Below, piece after piece: positions 31,964 through 40,695 of a stretch of DNA of 55,957 nt. This stretch comes from Pseudomonadota bacterium (lineage in GTDB: Bacteria; Pseudomonadota; Gammaproteobacteria; Steroidobacterales; Steroidobacteraceae). The notes under the pieces are model-generated. The model saw only the letters and a program-made list of their open reading frames with translations. It ran no database searches and had not been told where the DNA came from. Numbering within the stretch: the first letter of the stretch is position 1; every line of letters begins with the position of its first letter. A program made the position numbers and the translations under genes. The DNA lies in assembly GCA_003242685.1 (NCBI GenBank), contig QGVD01000017.1:1-55957 (forward strand), read 5' to 3'.

Positions 31964-34141
31964 ATGCGTATTCAGATTCTTGCCGCCCTGGGCGCCGCGT
32001 CGCTCGCGGCCGTCGCCGGTTTCGCTTCTCTCGTGCCGGAAGCAGGCGCATCCGTCGATACAAAGCGACTGATCGAGTCCGATGCGCCCGCCAACGCCGG
32101 CCAGTGGCTCTCGTACGGCCGCGATTACACCGAGCAGCGCTACAGTCCGCTCGCGCAGATCAACGTTGACAACGTCAACCAGCTCGGGCTCGCCTGGTAC
32201 GCGGACCTCGCGGAGCGCGGAGGCAGCTACGAGACGACGCCGCTCGTCGTCGACGGCCGCATCTACGTGACCGCGCCGTGGAGCAAGCTCTACGCGTTCG
32301 ACGCGAGGACCGGCAGGCAGCTCTGGAAGTACGACCCGAAAGTGCCGGGCGAGTACGCGGTGAGGCTGTGCTGCGGCATCGTCAATCGTGGTGCGGCGGC
32401 GTGGAAGGACAAAGTCATCTGGGGCACGCTCGATGGCCGCCTCATCGCGGTGAATGCGAAGACCGGCAGGAAGATCTGGGAAACGCAGGTCACCGATCCG
32501 GATGCATGGCAGTCCATTACCGGTGCCCCGCGCGTCGCCAATGGACGCGTCTTCATCGGACACGCGGGCTCGGAGTTCCATCAGCGCGGTTATCTCGCAG
32601 CGTTCGACGCCGAGACCGGAAAGGAGCTGTGGCGCTGGTGGGTGGTGCCCGGCGATCCATCGAAGGGCTTCGAGCAGCCGGAGCTCGAATGGGCTGCGAA
32701 GACGTGGAACGGCGAGTGGTGGAAGACGGGCGGCGGCGGCGCGCCCTGGGACGCCATCACCTACGATCCGGTGACCGATCTCGTCTACGTAGGCACCGGT
32801 AACGGCGCGCCGTGGCCGGCGGAGATCCGTTCACCCGGCGGGGGTGACAATCTGTTCCTCTCGTCGATCGTCGCCCTCGAGGCGAAGACGGGCAAGTACC
32901 GCTGGCACTATCAGGCGACGCCCGCCGACAGCTGGGACTTCGACAACACGCAGCAGATCGTCACGGCCGACCTCGTCATCGACGGGGAGAAGAAACACGT
33001 GCTGATGCAGGCGTCGAAGAACGGCGTCTTCTACGTGATCGAAGCCGCGACCGGCAAGGTGATCTCCGCCACGCTGTTCGTGCCGACCGCCAACTGGCTG
33101 ACCGGCTTCGACGAGAACTTCAAGCCCATCATCAATCCCGAGGCCAACTACGGCGCGCACGACCGCGGGTTCCACGTCGTGCCGTCCGCGGGCGGCGCCC
33201 ATAGCTGGCACCCGATGGCCTTCAACCCGAAAACGGGGCTGATGTACATCCCGACCAATTACGGCAGCTTCCCGCTCGTGGCGGAGGCGGGCGCGAAGAT
33301 GGGCAATCAGCTTCTGTCGATCAACGTCGCGAAGCGCCCCGTCGATCCGCCGCCCAGGCTCGAAGGCGCGGGTTCCTATCTGCTGGCCTGGGATCCGGTG
33401 AAGCGGAAGGAGGTCTGGAGGCAGTACCAGGGCAGCTCGCGCTCGGGCGTGATGACGACGGCGGGCAATCTCGTCTTCCAGGGTTCGCCACCCAGCACCT
33501 TCGCCGCTTACCGCGCCGATACCGGCGAGCGCGTGTGGTCGACGGACACGCAGGCCAACATCGTGGGCGGCTCGGTCAGCTACGAGGTCGACGGCGTGCA
33601 GTACATCGCCGTGGTTGCCGCCGGTCAGCCCGGATTCGGAGGCGGTGGATACTGGGCGCCCAACTACGCGCGCCTGCTGGTGTACAGGCTCGGTGGCAAG
33701 GCGACGCTGCCGGAGAAAGTGCCGTACACTCCGCCGCCGCTCGATCCGCCGCCGAACTTCGGCGATGCCGAGACGCTCGCGCGAGGGCAGACCAGGTACA
33801 ACGAGCATTGCGCCGCATGCCATGGCAACGACGGCCGCGTGACGAGCGTTTTCCCGGATCTGCGGTACGCGGGCGCGCTGCACAGTGCCGAGGCATTCAA
33901 GGCCATCGTCATCGACGGTGCGATGCAGGCGAACGGCATGGTGTCCTTCGCGAAGGTGCTGACGCCAGAGGATGCCGAGGCGATCCGCGCGTACATCGTG
34001 AGCCTCGCGAATCAGGCCAGGAATGCACCACAGGGTCCTGGCCCGGGACCGGGTGGAGCGCCTCCCGTCGCTCCTGCACCGCCGCCCGCACCTGGCGCGG
34101 GCGCCGCAGCGCCCACGTCGCAGCCGGCTCCGCACCAGTGA
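31964..34141 (+). CDS. Quinohaemoprotein (PQQ) alcohol dehydrogenase, lanthanide-type signature
   Basis: 725 aa from ATG 31964. Sec signal, then an eight-bladed PQQ propeller of the methanol/ethanol dehydrogenase family with the adjacent-cysteine pair C136-C137 (RLCCGIVNRG) and DNLFLSSIVAL. The catalytic region reads DSWDFDN: D325 is the base, and D327 two residues on is the extra acidic ligand that marks lanthanide-dependent enzymes such as XoxF/ExaF/PedH. A C-terminal cytochrome c domain (CAACH, 616-620) and a Pro/Ala-rich tail follow. It oxidises alcohols in the periplasm and passes electrons to its own haem. No pqq biosynthesis genes are present here. Confidence 0.92.
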   Translation: MRIQILAALGAASLAAVAGFASLVPEAGASVDTKRLIESDAPANAGQWLSYGRDYTEQRYSPLAQINVDNVNQLGLAWYADLAERGGSYETTPLVVDGRIYVTAPWSKLYAFDARTGRQLWKYDPKVPGEYAVRLCCGIVNRGAAAWKDKVIWGTLDGRLIAVNAKTGRKIWETQVTDPDAWQSITGAPRVANGRVFIGHAGSEFHQRGYLAAFDAETGKELWRWWVVPGDPSKGFEQPELEWAAKTWNGEWWKTGGGGAPWDAITYDPVTDLVYVGTGNGAPWPAEIRSPGGGDNLFLSSIVALEAKTGKYRWHYQATPADSWDFDNTQQIVTADLVIDGEKKHVLMQASKNGVFYVIEAATGKVISATLFVPTANWLTGFDENFKPIINPEANYGAHDRGFHVVPSAGGAHSWHPMAFNPKTGLMYIPTNYGSFPLVAEAGAKMGNQLLSINVAKRPVDPPPRLEGAGSYLLAWDPVKRKEVWRQYQGSSRSGVMTTAGNLVFQGSPPSTFAAYRADTGERVWSTDTQANIVGGSVSYEVDGVQYIAVVAAGQPGFGGGGYWAPNYARLLVYRLGGKATLPEKVPYTPPPLDPPPNFGDAETLARGQTRYNEHCAACHGNDGRVTSVFPDLRYAGALHSAEAFKAIVIDGAMQANGMVSFAKVLTPEDAEAIRAYIVSLANQARNAPQGPGPGPGGAPPVAPAPPPAPGAGAAAPTSQPAPHQ

Positions 34142-34232
34142 GCGAGCGGAGTGCGCGCCCGGAGTGCGCGACGCTGACACCATCGCGGACGTGTTGCTCG
34201 AGAAAGCGCCGCGCAGGAAGCGAAGAGATAAG

Positions 34233-34257
34233 TGCCCCGGGCGATGTGCCCGGGGCA
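34233..34257. terminator. Hairpin between convergent genes
   Basis: A perfect 10-bp stem (TGCCCCGGGC/GCCCGGGGCA) with a 5-nt loop stands midway between the stop codons at 34141 and 34429. It lacks a T-run on either side, but its place suits a bidirectional terminator. The remaining 287-bp gap shows only GTGAC/GTCAC-type words near 34417-34435. Confidence 0.55.
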
Positions 34258-34428
34258 CCGGGGCGGTCAGGAAGGGGGAACTGACCACCCACATGCGTTG
34301 CGCGCGGCATTCGCCCGCCGACTCGCACGAGCGCCGTGCAACCGGTGCATGAAGCTACCGGCGCGGGATCGCGCCGACAAATACCGATGCACCATGTGAT
34401 ACGTCCGCCACGTCATGTGACCTGTGTG

Positions 34429-35844
34429 TCACCGCGGGCGGTCGATTTCGAACCCGAGCGCAGCGAGCGCAGGTGATCGCTTCGGCAGTTTCACGGTTGC
34501 TTCGGCCGTAAGGCGCCGGGCGAGCGCCGCGACGTGGCGTCGCAGCTCCGGGACTGCGGTCGCTTCCCAGTCGCGCGCGCGGAGCATCGGACCGACGTAG
34601 TAGAGCCGCGGAACGGGCCGTCCCCTGGCGTCTATCACTTCGCCGGAGGGATCGACCTCGATGCCGAGCTCGAGCGGATCGGGGCGGATGAGTCCCGCTC
34701 GCAGCAGACTCCTGATGAGCGGCTCCGGAGACTGACGCACACGGTAGTCCGGCCCCGTGCAGTTCACCACGTGATCGACGCGCAGGATCTCGGACTGCAG
34801 CGCGCCGCGGCGGTACCAGATGACGCACGGGCCGCGGTCGACGCGGCGGATCTCACGGATCCGGCCCGCGTGAACCTGCAGCTTTCCTTCCGCTTCGAGC
34901 TGTGCGATGCGTGCAGCCGTTTCCGCAGGCAACCGGTGGCGGTGGACGTCCCAGTACGCCCGAACGTGGCGCAGGAACCTGCTGCGGTCCTCGAGACTCA
35001 TGCGCCGCCAGAGCGCCGGTGCGCACGCTCGGACTTGGGTGACTACCTCGCGCCAGTCGCGACCCGCGGCGACCGCGGCGCGCGCCTGTTCGCGCACCCG
35101 GCTCACGAGCGCCAGCAGACTCACGGGTGAGTCGAGCAGTTCGCCACCGTCGCACATCGTGCGGCGCGTGAACGCGGTCTGTGCTCGCGGAAGCAGCCCG
35201 TGGCGCGAAATCGCGGTCAGCGCGACGCCGGGCACGGTGCTCAGGCGCAGGGCGACGTCTACCATTGTGAGCCCCGTGCCCACGAGCAGCACGCTCTGTC
35301 CAGGCTGCACTTCTTCCGCCGCTCTCCAGGGGTCGAGCTCGCACCGGTGGAGCTTTCGAGGTGGAGGATTGCCGAGCGCGAGGACGACGGTGTCCGCACT
35401 GAGACTCCGTCCGTCGCCGAGCCCGACGCTCCACGAGCTCTTCCCCGACTGGCTCACCCGGCGGATCCGGACCACTTCGCCGTGTATGCGCAGGAACTGC
35501 GTGCCGGGGGAGGGATTGCGCGCTGCCGCTTTCAGCTTCGCGCTCAGATACTCACCGTAGAGCCGGCGCGGCAGGAAGTCATCCGCCGTGGCGCTGACTC
35601 CCTGCTGTTGGGCGAACTCGAGGAACTCCGTCGGGTTCTCCGGATCGGCCGACATCTGCCCGGCAGGCACGTTGAGCAGATACGGGAAGTCGTGCTTCGC
35701 GTACGCAAGTCCGCGCCCGACTTCCTCCTGGCGTTCCACGAGGATGATGCACGTCGGCTGCGCGTGTGATTCACGGAGCAGGCGTGCGGCGAGCACCGTG
35801 CCGGTGAAGCCGCCACCCACGATCAGAATGGTTCGGAAACTCAT
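34429..35844 (-). CDS. FAD/NAD(P)-binding protein (HI0933/EthA-like Rossmann, PF13454 type)
   Basis: 471 aa from ATG 35844 (an in-frame start 30 bp upstream is possible). It opens with a dinucleotide-binding fold, ILIVGGGFTGTVLAARLL, then GRGLAYAKHDFPYLLNVPAG, typical of the FAD-NAD(P)-binding family found in siderophore- or hydroxylation-related proteins. Further motifs are VVLALGNPPPRKL and DHVVNCTGPDYRVRQSPEPL. No signal peptide; cytosolic. Substrate unknown. It converges with the PQQ dehydrogenase. Confidence 0.85.
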   Translation of the reverse strand: MSFRTILIVGGGFTGTVLAARLLRESHAQPTCIILVERQEEVGRGLAYAKHDFPYLLNVPAGQMSADPENPTEFLEFAQQQGVSATADDFLPRRLYGEYLSAKLKAAARNPSPGTQFLRIHGEVVRIRRVSQSGKSSWSVGLGDGRSLSADTVVLALGNPPPRKLHRCELDPWRAAEEVQPGQSVLLVGTGLTMVDVALRLSTVPGVALTAISRHGLLPRAQTAFTRRTMCDGGELLDSPVSLLALVSRVREQARAAVAAGRDWREVVTQVRACAPALWRRMSLEDRSRFLRHVRAYWDVHRHRLPAETAARIAQLEAEGKLQVHAGRIREIRRVDRGPCVIWYRRGALQSEILRVDHVVNCTGPDYRVRQSPEPLIRSLLRAGLIRPDPLELGIEVDPSGEVIDARGRPVPRLYYVGPMLRARDWEATAVPELRRHVAALARRLTAEATVKLPKRSPALAALGFEIDRPR

Positions 35845-35990
35845 GAGCGCATTGTGCGCCTGCACCGGTGACACCGTCGGTAGCGGACCGGTGAGGCCGT
35901 GAAGCGAACAGCTCGCCTCACGATCGCGTTTCCGGCCCTCCGCGTGCGCCCGGTGCGATTCCGGCCGCGTTTCGAGCCCGGCGCGGGCAT

Positions 35991-36028
35991 GTCACCGCGA
36001 GGTGACGGCGCGGTGACATCCCGGTCAC
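35991..36028. promoter_or_regulatory. Clustered GTGAC/GTCAC inverted repeats
   Basis: GTCACC-GCGA-GGTGAC (35991-36006) is followed directly by GTGAC-N6-GTCAC (36013-36028). Two adjacent inverted repeats of the same half-site between divergent genes suggest a cooperative operator. The cognate protein is unknown. Confidence 0.4.
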
Positions 36029-36080
36029 ATGCGTTCCCGCGCACACCAGATGACGAGGCGGCATTTGTTCGCGTGCTGCG

Positions 36081-36098
36081 GCGCCAATAGATTGGCGC
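36081..36098. promoter_or_regulatory. 18-bp inverted repeat upstream of DUF6644-like genes
   Basis: GCGCCAAT-AG-ATTGGCGC is a perfect 8+8 repeat about 95 bp before the ATG at 36193. The size and two-base centre fit a dimeric regulator site. Confidence 0.4.
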
Positions 36099-36192
36099 AG
36101 GTCCTGCGGCACCAGCGCCGATTCACAGCTCCGGCGTGATCACGCCGACGAACGGCCCCGTGTTCGCACACAACGGGAGGCAAGAAACCCGC

Positions 36193-36714
36193 ATGTCGTA
36201 CCTGTACGAGCTCGCCGCGCGAATCGAGACCTCGACGCTCGGCGTCGCGATCGCCGAATCGCACTTCGCCTATCCGGCGATCGAAGGCGTGCATCTGATC
36301 GGACTCGCGATCTCGGTGGGACTCATCTTTCTCATCGATCTGCGGCTGATGGGGCTGCTCCTCACGCGCCTGCCGCTCGAGGACGTCGTGCGACAGCTCC
36401 GCCGGTGGGTACTCGGAGGCTTCGCCGCCACGTTCGTCTCCGGTCTGTTGCTGTTCTGGTCCTCGGCGGCACGGATGCTCGAGAGCCCTGCGTTCGCCTT
36501 CAAGATGCTGTTCATCCTCCTTGCAGGGCTCAATGCGCTGTGGTTCGAGCTCGTGATCGCGCGCCGTCATGCGCCGCCGGCGCTGAAGGTCGGATTGCCG
36601 TTCGCCTTCCGCTGCGCGGGCTTCGCCTCGCTCACGCTGTGGACACTGACGCTCGTGTGCGGCCGGCTGATTCCGTATATCCCGCAGTGGCCTGGGTTCG
36701 GGACATCGCCCTGA
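36193..36714 (+). CDS. DUF6644-like membrane protein, first of a pair
   Basis: 173 aa from ATG 36193. About five hydrophobic helices can be seen: YPAIEGVHLIGLAISVGLIF, WVLGGFAATFVSGLLLFW, FKMLFILLAGLNALWFELV and a C-terminal LTLWTLTLVCGRLI. A conserved histidine (GVHLIG) in the first segment and an Arg near the end (CGRLIPY) recall cytochrome b-like or electron-transfer membrane subunits, but no haem ligation pattern is certain. It is followed 35 bp later by a related gene, so the two probably form one unit. Function unknown. Confidence 0.72.
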   Translation: MSYLYELAARIETSTLGVAIAESHFAYPAIEGVHLIGLAISVGLIFLIDLRLMGLLLTRLPLEDVVRQLRRWVLGGFAATFVSGLLLFWSSAARMLESPAFAFKMLFILLAGLNALWFELVIARRHAPPALKVGLPFAFRCAGFASLTLWTLTLVCGRLIPYIPQWPGFGTSP

Positions 36715-36749
36715 GCGGCGCACCGGAATCCGCACCTCGAGGAGCGTAC

Positions 36750-37220
36750 ATGTCGGTGGACGACATTCTGATCGCCGTCCAGAGCAGTCCGGTCGCGCAC
36801 GCGGTGAGCAAGTCCGACCATCTCGTCGGCGCGACGCTGCAGATCCTTCACGTGCTGGGGCTGATTCTCTTTCTCGCCTCTCTGGTGCTGGTGGGATTGC
36901 GCGCCACCGGTCGAATCCTGGTGGAACAGAGCGTCGCGCAGGTCGCGAAGGGAACGTCGCGGCTGATGTGGACGGGGCTCGTGGTGACCGCGGCGAGCGG
37001 CACGCTGATGTTCATCGCCACTCCGCGACTCTACTGGTACAACTGGGCCTTCGGACTCAAGATGTGGCTGCTCGTGGTCGCGATGCTCCTCCAGATCGTG
37101 GCGTTCCGCAGGATCGCGAGCAACGCGACGGGTTCGAGAACTGCACGGCTCATCGTCACCGCGTGCGTCCTCTGCTGGTTCGGCGTCGCGATGGCGGGAA
37201 GGATGATCGGATTCGTCTGA
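36750..37220 (+). CDS. DUF6644-like membrane protein, second of a pair
   Basis: 156 aa from ATG 36750 with GAGGAG 5 nt upstream. Four hydrophobic segments (LQILHVLGLILFLASLVLVG, MWTGLVVTAASGTLMFIATP, LKMWLLVVAMLLQIVAF, LIVTACVLCWFGVAMAGRMI) follow the same plan as the preceding protein, including a His in helix one (ILHVLG) and GRMIGF at the C-terminus. The parallel layout suggests an ancestral duplication and a heteromeric membrane complex. Role unknown. Confidence 0.72.
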   Translation: MSVDDILIAVQSSPVAHAVSKSDHLVGATLQILHVLGLILFLASLVLVGLRATGRILVEQSVAQVAKGTSRLMWTGLVVTAASGTLMFIATPRLYWYNWAFGLKMWLLVVAMLLQIVAFRRIASNATGSRTARLIVTACVLCWFGVAMAGRMIGFV

Positions 37221-37397
37221 AGTCGCGGTACAGCTTCGCTCGTTGATTCCTCATCGTTACTCGAACAGAACGCTGGCACCTCCTCGACGCCAGGAGTAGC
37301 CTTCAGGCGCCAGGCTGGCATGTCCCCATCGGGGCTGCCGCGCACGTTACACGGCCCCGGAACGAGTCCGTCATGGACGGGCCCCGGGAGCCAGGAT

Positions 37398-37808
37398 GTG
37401 AAACGAGTGAGCGCACGGATTCGCGCCACTGGGCCCGACAGCGTCGCCCCCATCGCACGCGCCACCGAGCGCCTGGGGGCCGCCCCCCGCGTGCCGTCGG
37501 ATCCGCCTCTGCAGCCGGGAATCGAGCACTTCACCACGCGTCACAGGAGCCTGATCCAGGGCATCCTGAGACTGCGCTACGGCATGCGTGTCGCACAGCT
37601 CGAGCGCATCCTCGAGCGCATGTGCGCGCTTCTCGTCGAGAGCCCGCGCATCGAGAAGGGAACGCACCGCATTCGCCTCGTCAGTTTCTGCGCCGAGACC
37701 GCGGCGCCGAAGTCACACCGAATCCACGCAAGGAGAGCGAAATGGCGACACAGCAGCCCGGGAAAGGCAGCCCCGGAGGAAGGCGCGTTCCTCCATCGAA
37801 CGGAGTGA
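37398..37808 (+). CDS. Hypothetical protein
   Basis: 136 codons from GTG 37398 with GGGAG upstream. Third-codon positions are strongly G/C through about residue 105, as expected for real coding sequence here, and the segment IQGILRLRYGMRVAQLERIL looks like a genuine helix. I do not recognise the family. The last 20 codons overlap a second start signal (AAGGAGAGCGAA then ATG at 37742), so the true 3' end may have been altered by the same event that truncated the downstream GH3 gene. Confidence 0.4.
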   Translation: MKRVSARIRATGPDSVAPIARATERLGAAPRVPSDPPLQPGIEHFTTRHRSLIQGILRLRYGMRVAQLERILERMCALLVESPRIEKGTHRIRLVSFCAETAAPKSHRIHARRAKWRHSSPGKAAPEEGAFLHRTE

Positions 37809-39759
37809 TGTCCGCGACGGCCCACGGGTCGACCGACCCCGATGCGCGGGCGCGAATCCCGGCTACCGGCCCGACGACGAGGGCGCCACTGCGTTCCCGT
37901 CATTGATCGCCCTCGGCGCGAGCTTCAATCCGCGGCTCGTGCGCGAAGGCGGCGAGGCGATCGGCCGCGAGGCACGGATCCGCGGGTTCAACGTCCAGCT
38001 CGCCGGTGGTTGTAACCTGGCGCGCGACCCGCGCAATGGCCGGAACTTCGAGTACTTCTCCGAGGATCCCTGGCTCAGCGCCATTCTCGTCGCGGAGCAG
38101 GTCAACGGCATCCAGTCCCAGGGTGTGGTGTCCACGCTCAAGCACTATACGCTCAACTGCAACGAGACCAACCGCCACTGGCTGGACGCGATCATCGACC
38201 CCGACGCGCATCGCGAATCGGACCTTCTCACCTTCCAGATCGCGATCGAACGTTCCCAGCCCGGCTCGATCATGGGCGGGTACAACAAGATCAACGGCGA
38301 GTACGCCGGCGGGAACCACCACCTCCTGAACGAGGTGCTGAAGGGCGCCTGGGGCTACAAGGGTTACGTGATGTCCGACTGGGGCGCCACGCCCGCGTGG
38401 GATTTCGCGCTCAAGGGGCTCGATCAGGAATCGGGCATCCAGGGCGACACGCTCCTCTGGGGGAAGCAGCCATTCAGGGACGAGCTCCGGGAAGCCTACG
38501 GGAAGGGCGAGCTGCCTGAGGAGCGCCTTTCCGACATGGTGCGGCGGATCCTGCGCTCGCTGCTCGCCGTCGGCGCCGACCGCTGGGGACCGGCGCCCGA
38601 GGTGGACATGGCGAGACACAACGAGATCGCGCTGGAGGGAGCGCGGCAAGGGATCGTGCTGCTCGAGAACGTCGGCGGCGCGTTGCCGCTTCCGACCGAC
38701 GAGCCACTCAAGGTTGCGGTGATCGGCGGCTATGCCCAGCAAGGGGTGATCAGCGGCACCGGCTCGGGTGCGGTCGCTCCAGTGGGTGGTTTCGTCGCCA
38801 CCATCAGGATCGGCGGCGCAGGCGTCATGGGACGGCACCGCAACCTCTTCCTCCTCCCGCCGCCGCCGCTCGAGGAGCTGAAGAAAGCGCTGCCGAAGGC
38901 GCAGCTCGACTTCGATCCCGGCTACACGCCGGCGGAGGCGGCGCTGACGGCGAAGCGAAACGACGTCGTGATCGTCTTCGGCATCCGCGTGGAGGGAGAG
39001 GGATTCGATATGCCGGACCTCTCGCTCCCGTGGGGTCAGGACGCCGTGATCGATGCCGCCGCCAGCGCCAATCCGAACACGATCGTCGTGCTGGAGACCG
39101 GCAACCCGGTGTCCATGCCATGGCGTGACAAGGTGAAAGCGATCGTGCAGGCGTGGTATCCCGGGCAAGCCGGCGCGCGGGCGATCGCCGAGGTGCTCAC
39201 CGGCGCGGTGAATCCGTCCGGCCGCCTGCCGATTACGTTCCCCCAGAGCCTCGATCAGCACCCGCGGCCGGAGCTTCCCGGCCTGGGTACGCCGTGGGGC
39301 ACGGCGGTGACGATCACTTACGACGAGGGCGCCGAGATCGGTTACCGCTGGTTCGCGAAGAAGAACCTCGAGCCGATGTACGCCTTCGGCCACGGCCTGA
39401 GCTACACGACCTTCGACTACGAGGGTCTCGACGTCGAAGGGGGCGACACGATCACCGCGAGCTTCACGGTGAAGAACACCGGCGAGCGCAAGGGCGCCGA
39501 CGTGCCGCAGCTCTATCTCACCGAAGCGGCCGGTGACAAGCGTGTGCGGCTGCTCGGGTTCGAACGCGTCGAGCTCGAGCCCGGTGAATCGCGGCGCGTG
39601 ACGCTCGAGGCCGATCCGCGGCTCCTCGCGCGTTTCGATGGCGGGATCGGCAAGTGGAGCATCGATGAAGGCACGCATCGGGTGGCAGTCGGAAAGTCCG
39701 CGACGGACTTCGTGCTGAGCGGTGCCGCGAAGCTCTCCGCGCGGCAGTTCGGCGCGTGA
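37742..39759 (+). pseudogene. 5'-truncated GH3 beta-glucosidase
   Basis: From about 37860 to the stop the frame encodes 633 residues of a family 3 glycoside hydrolase: YRPDDEGATAFPSLIALGAS, GFNVQLAGGCNLARDPRNGR, catalytic nucleophile Asp in GYVMSDWGATPAW, a C-terminal alpha/beta sandwich and a fibronectin-III-like end. The signal peptide and roughly the first 100 residues of the barrel domain are absent. A good start signal (AAGGAGAGCGAA, ATG 37742) exists, but it opens another frame that stops at 37906. No ATG or GTG start with a ribosome binding site lies in the GH3 frame nearby. A deletion, a frameshift or an assembly error would each explain this. Active product doubtful. Confidence 0.75.
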
Positions 39760-39780
39760 TCCGCCGCCCGAGGAGGCCGC

Positions 39781-40677
39781 ATGAGCATCCAGTCGCTGAT
39801 CCTTCTCGGGGTCACGCTCAGCGCCTTTCTCACGGTACTGACGATCGGCATGCGCGTGGCGCCCGCGGATCTGCGCTGTGTCTTCAGCAGACCTTCACTG
39901 CTGGCCCGCTCGCTTCTCGCCATGATCGTGCTCGGGCCTCTCATCGCGATCGTCGTCTGCAAGCTGTTCATGCTGCATCCGGCGGTGATCGTCGGGCTCG
40001 TGACGCTATCCGTTGCGCCTGTCGGTGCGATGTTCTCCAAGTCCATGCTGCCGCTGGTCGCTCCGGACAACCCCGCCTACGCGCGCGGTCTGTTCTTCGC
40101 GAGCACCGTGCTGTCAGTGATGGTGACGCCGATTGCCGTCGAGGTGATCCAGAGGCTGTTCGGTGAGGGCGAGATCGTGCATGTGAGCCCGCTCGCCGTG
40201 GCGCAGGTGGTCGTCTGCTCCGTGCTGCTGCCGCTCGGGGTCGGCCTCGCAATCGGTCAGCGATGGCCGGCAACGCGGAGGTGGGTGCCTGCGATACAGA
40301 AGGTGAGCGGTCTCGTGCTCCTCGTCTGTGCCGTGCCGATCCTCGTTGCCGCATGGCCGCTCATGGTGTCGATCGTGCGCGAAGGCACGCTGAGCGCCAT
40401 CGTGATCATCACGCTCGCCGGGCTTGCTGCCGGTCACCTGCTCGGCGGACCAGGCGAGGACGATCGCACCGTGCTCGCCTTCGCCACGGTCTCGCGCCAT
40501 CCCGGCGTCGCGGTCGCCCTCGCGAGTCTCACCGACCAGCCGCTGGCACCGGTTGCCGTGCTTCTTGCCGTTCTGGTGAGCGAGCTCGCGGTAGTGCCGT
40601 ACAAGCTGTGGCGCAAGCGGCGGCGAGCGGCGATCGCTGCCGCGAGGCAGGGCTCGCCTCCGACTGCGGCGCATTGA
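39781..40677 (+). CDS. BASS-family (bile acid:Na+ symporter-like) transporter
   Basis: 298 aa, start ATG 39781 behind GAGGAGG. About nine to ten hydrophobic helices: LILLGVTLSAFLTVLTIGM, SLLAMIVLGPLIAIVVCKLF, VGLVTLSVAPVGAMFSKSML, and a late segment FATVSRHPGVAVALASL, which matches the second crossing-motif region of the family. It would move an organic anion into the cell with Na+ across the inner membrane. The substrate is unknown; neighbours (glycosidase, porin, tannase) suggest a plant-derived compound. Confidence 0.85.
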   Translation: MSIQSLILLGVTLSAFLTVLTIGMRVAPADLRCVFSRPSLLARSLLAMIVLGPLIAIVVCKLFMLHPAVIVGLVTLSVAPVGAMFSKSMLPLVAPDNPAYARGLFFASTVLSVMVTPIAVEVIQRLFGEGEIVHVSPLAVAQVVVCSVLLPLGVGLAIGQRWPATRRWVPAIQKVSGLVLLVCAVPILVAAWPLMVSIVREGTLSAIVIITLAGLAAGHLLGGPGEDDRTVLAFATVSRHPGVAVALASLTDQPLAPVAVLLAVLVSELAVVPYKLWRKRRRAAIAAARQGSPPTAAH

Positions 40678-40695
40678 TTCGCGGACGGACCGTCG

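Larger units (their letters stand above)
35845..36192. other. Intergenic region with symmetric motifs, no gene
   Basis: This 348-bp gap separates divergent genes. I see no credible coding frame. It holds paired GTGAC/GTCAC words at 35991-36028, an 18-bp near-continuous palindrome at 36081-36098, and a CACCGGTG palindrome near 35863. GGGAGG lies 13 nt before the DUF6644-like ATG at 36193. Confidence 0.6.
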
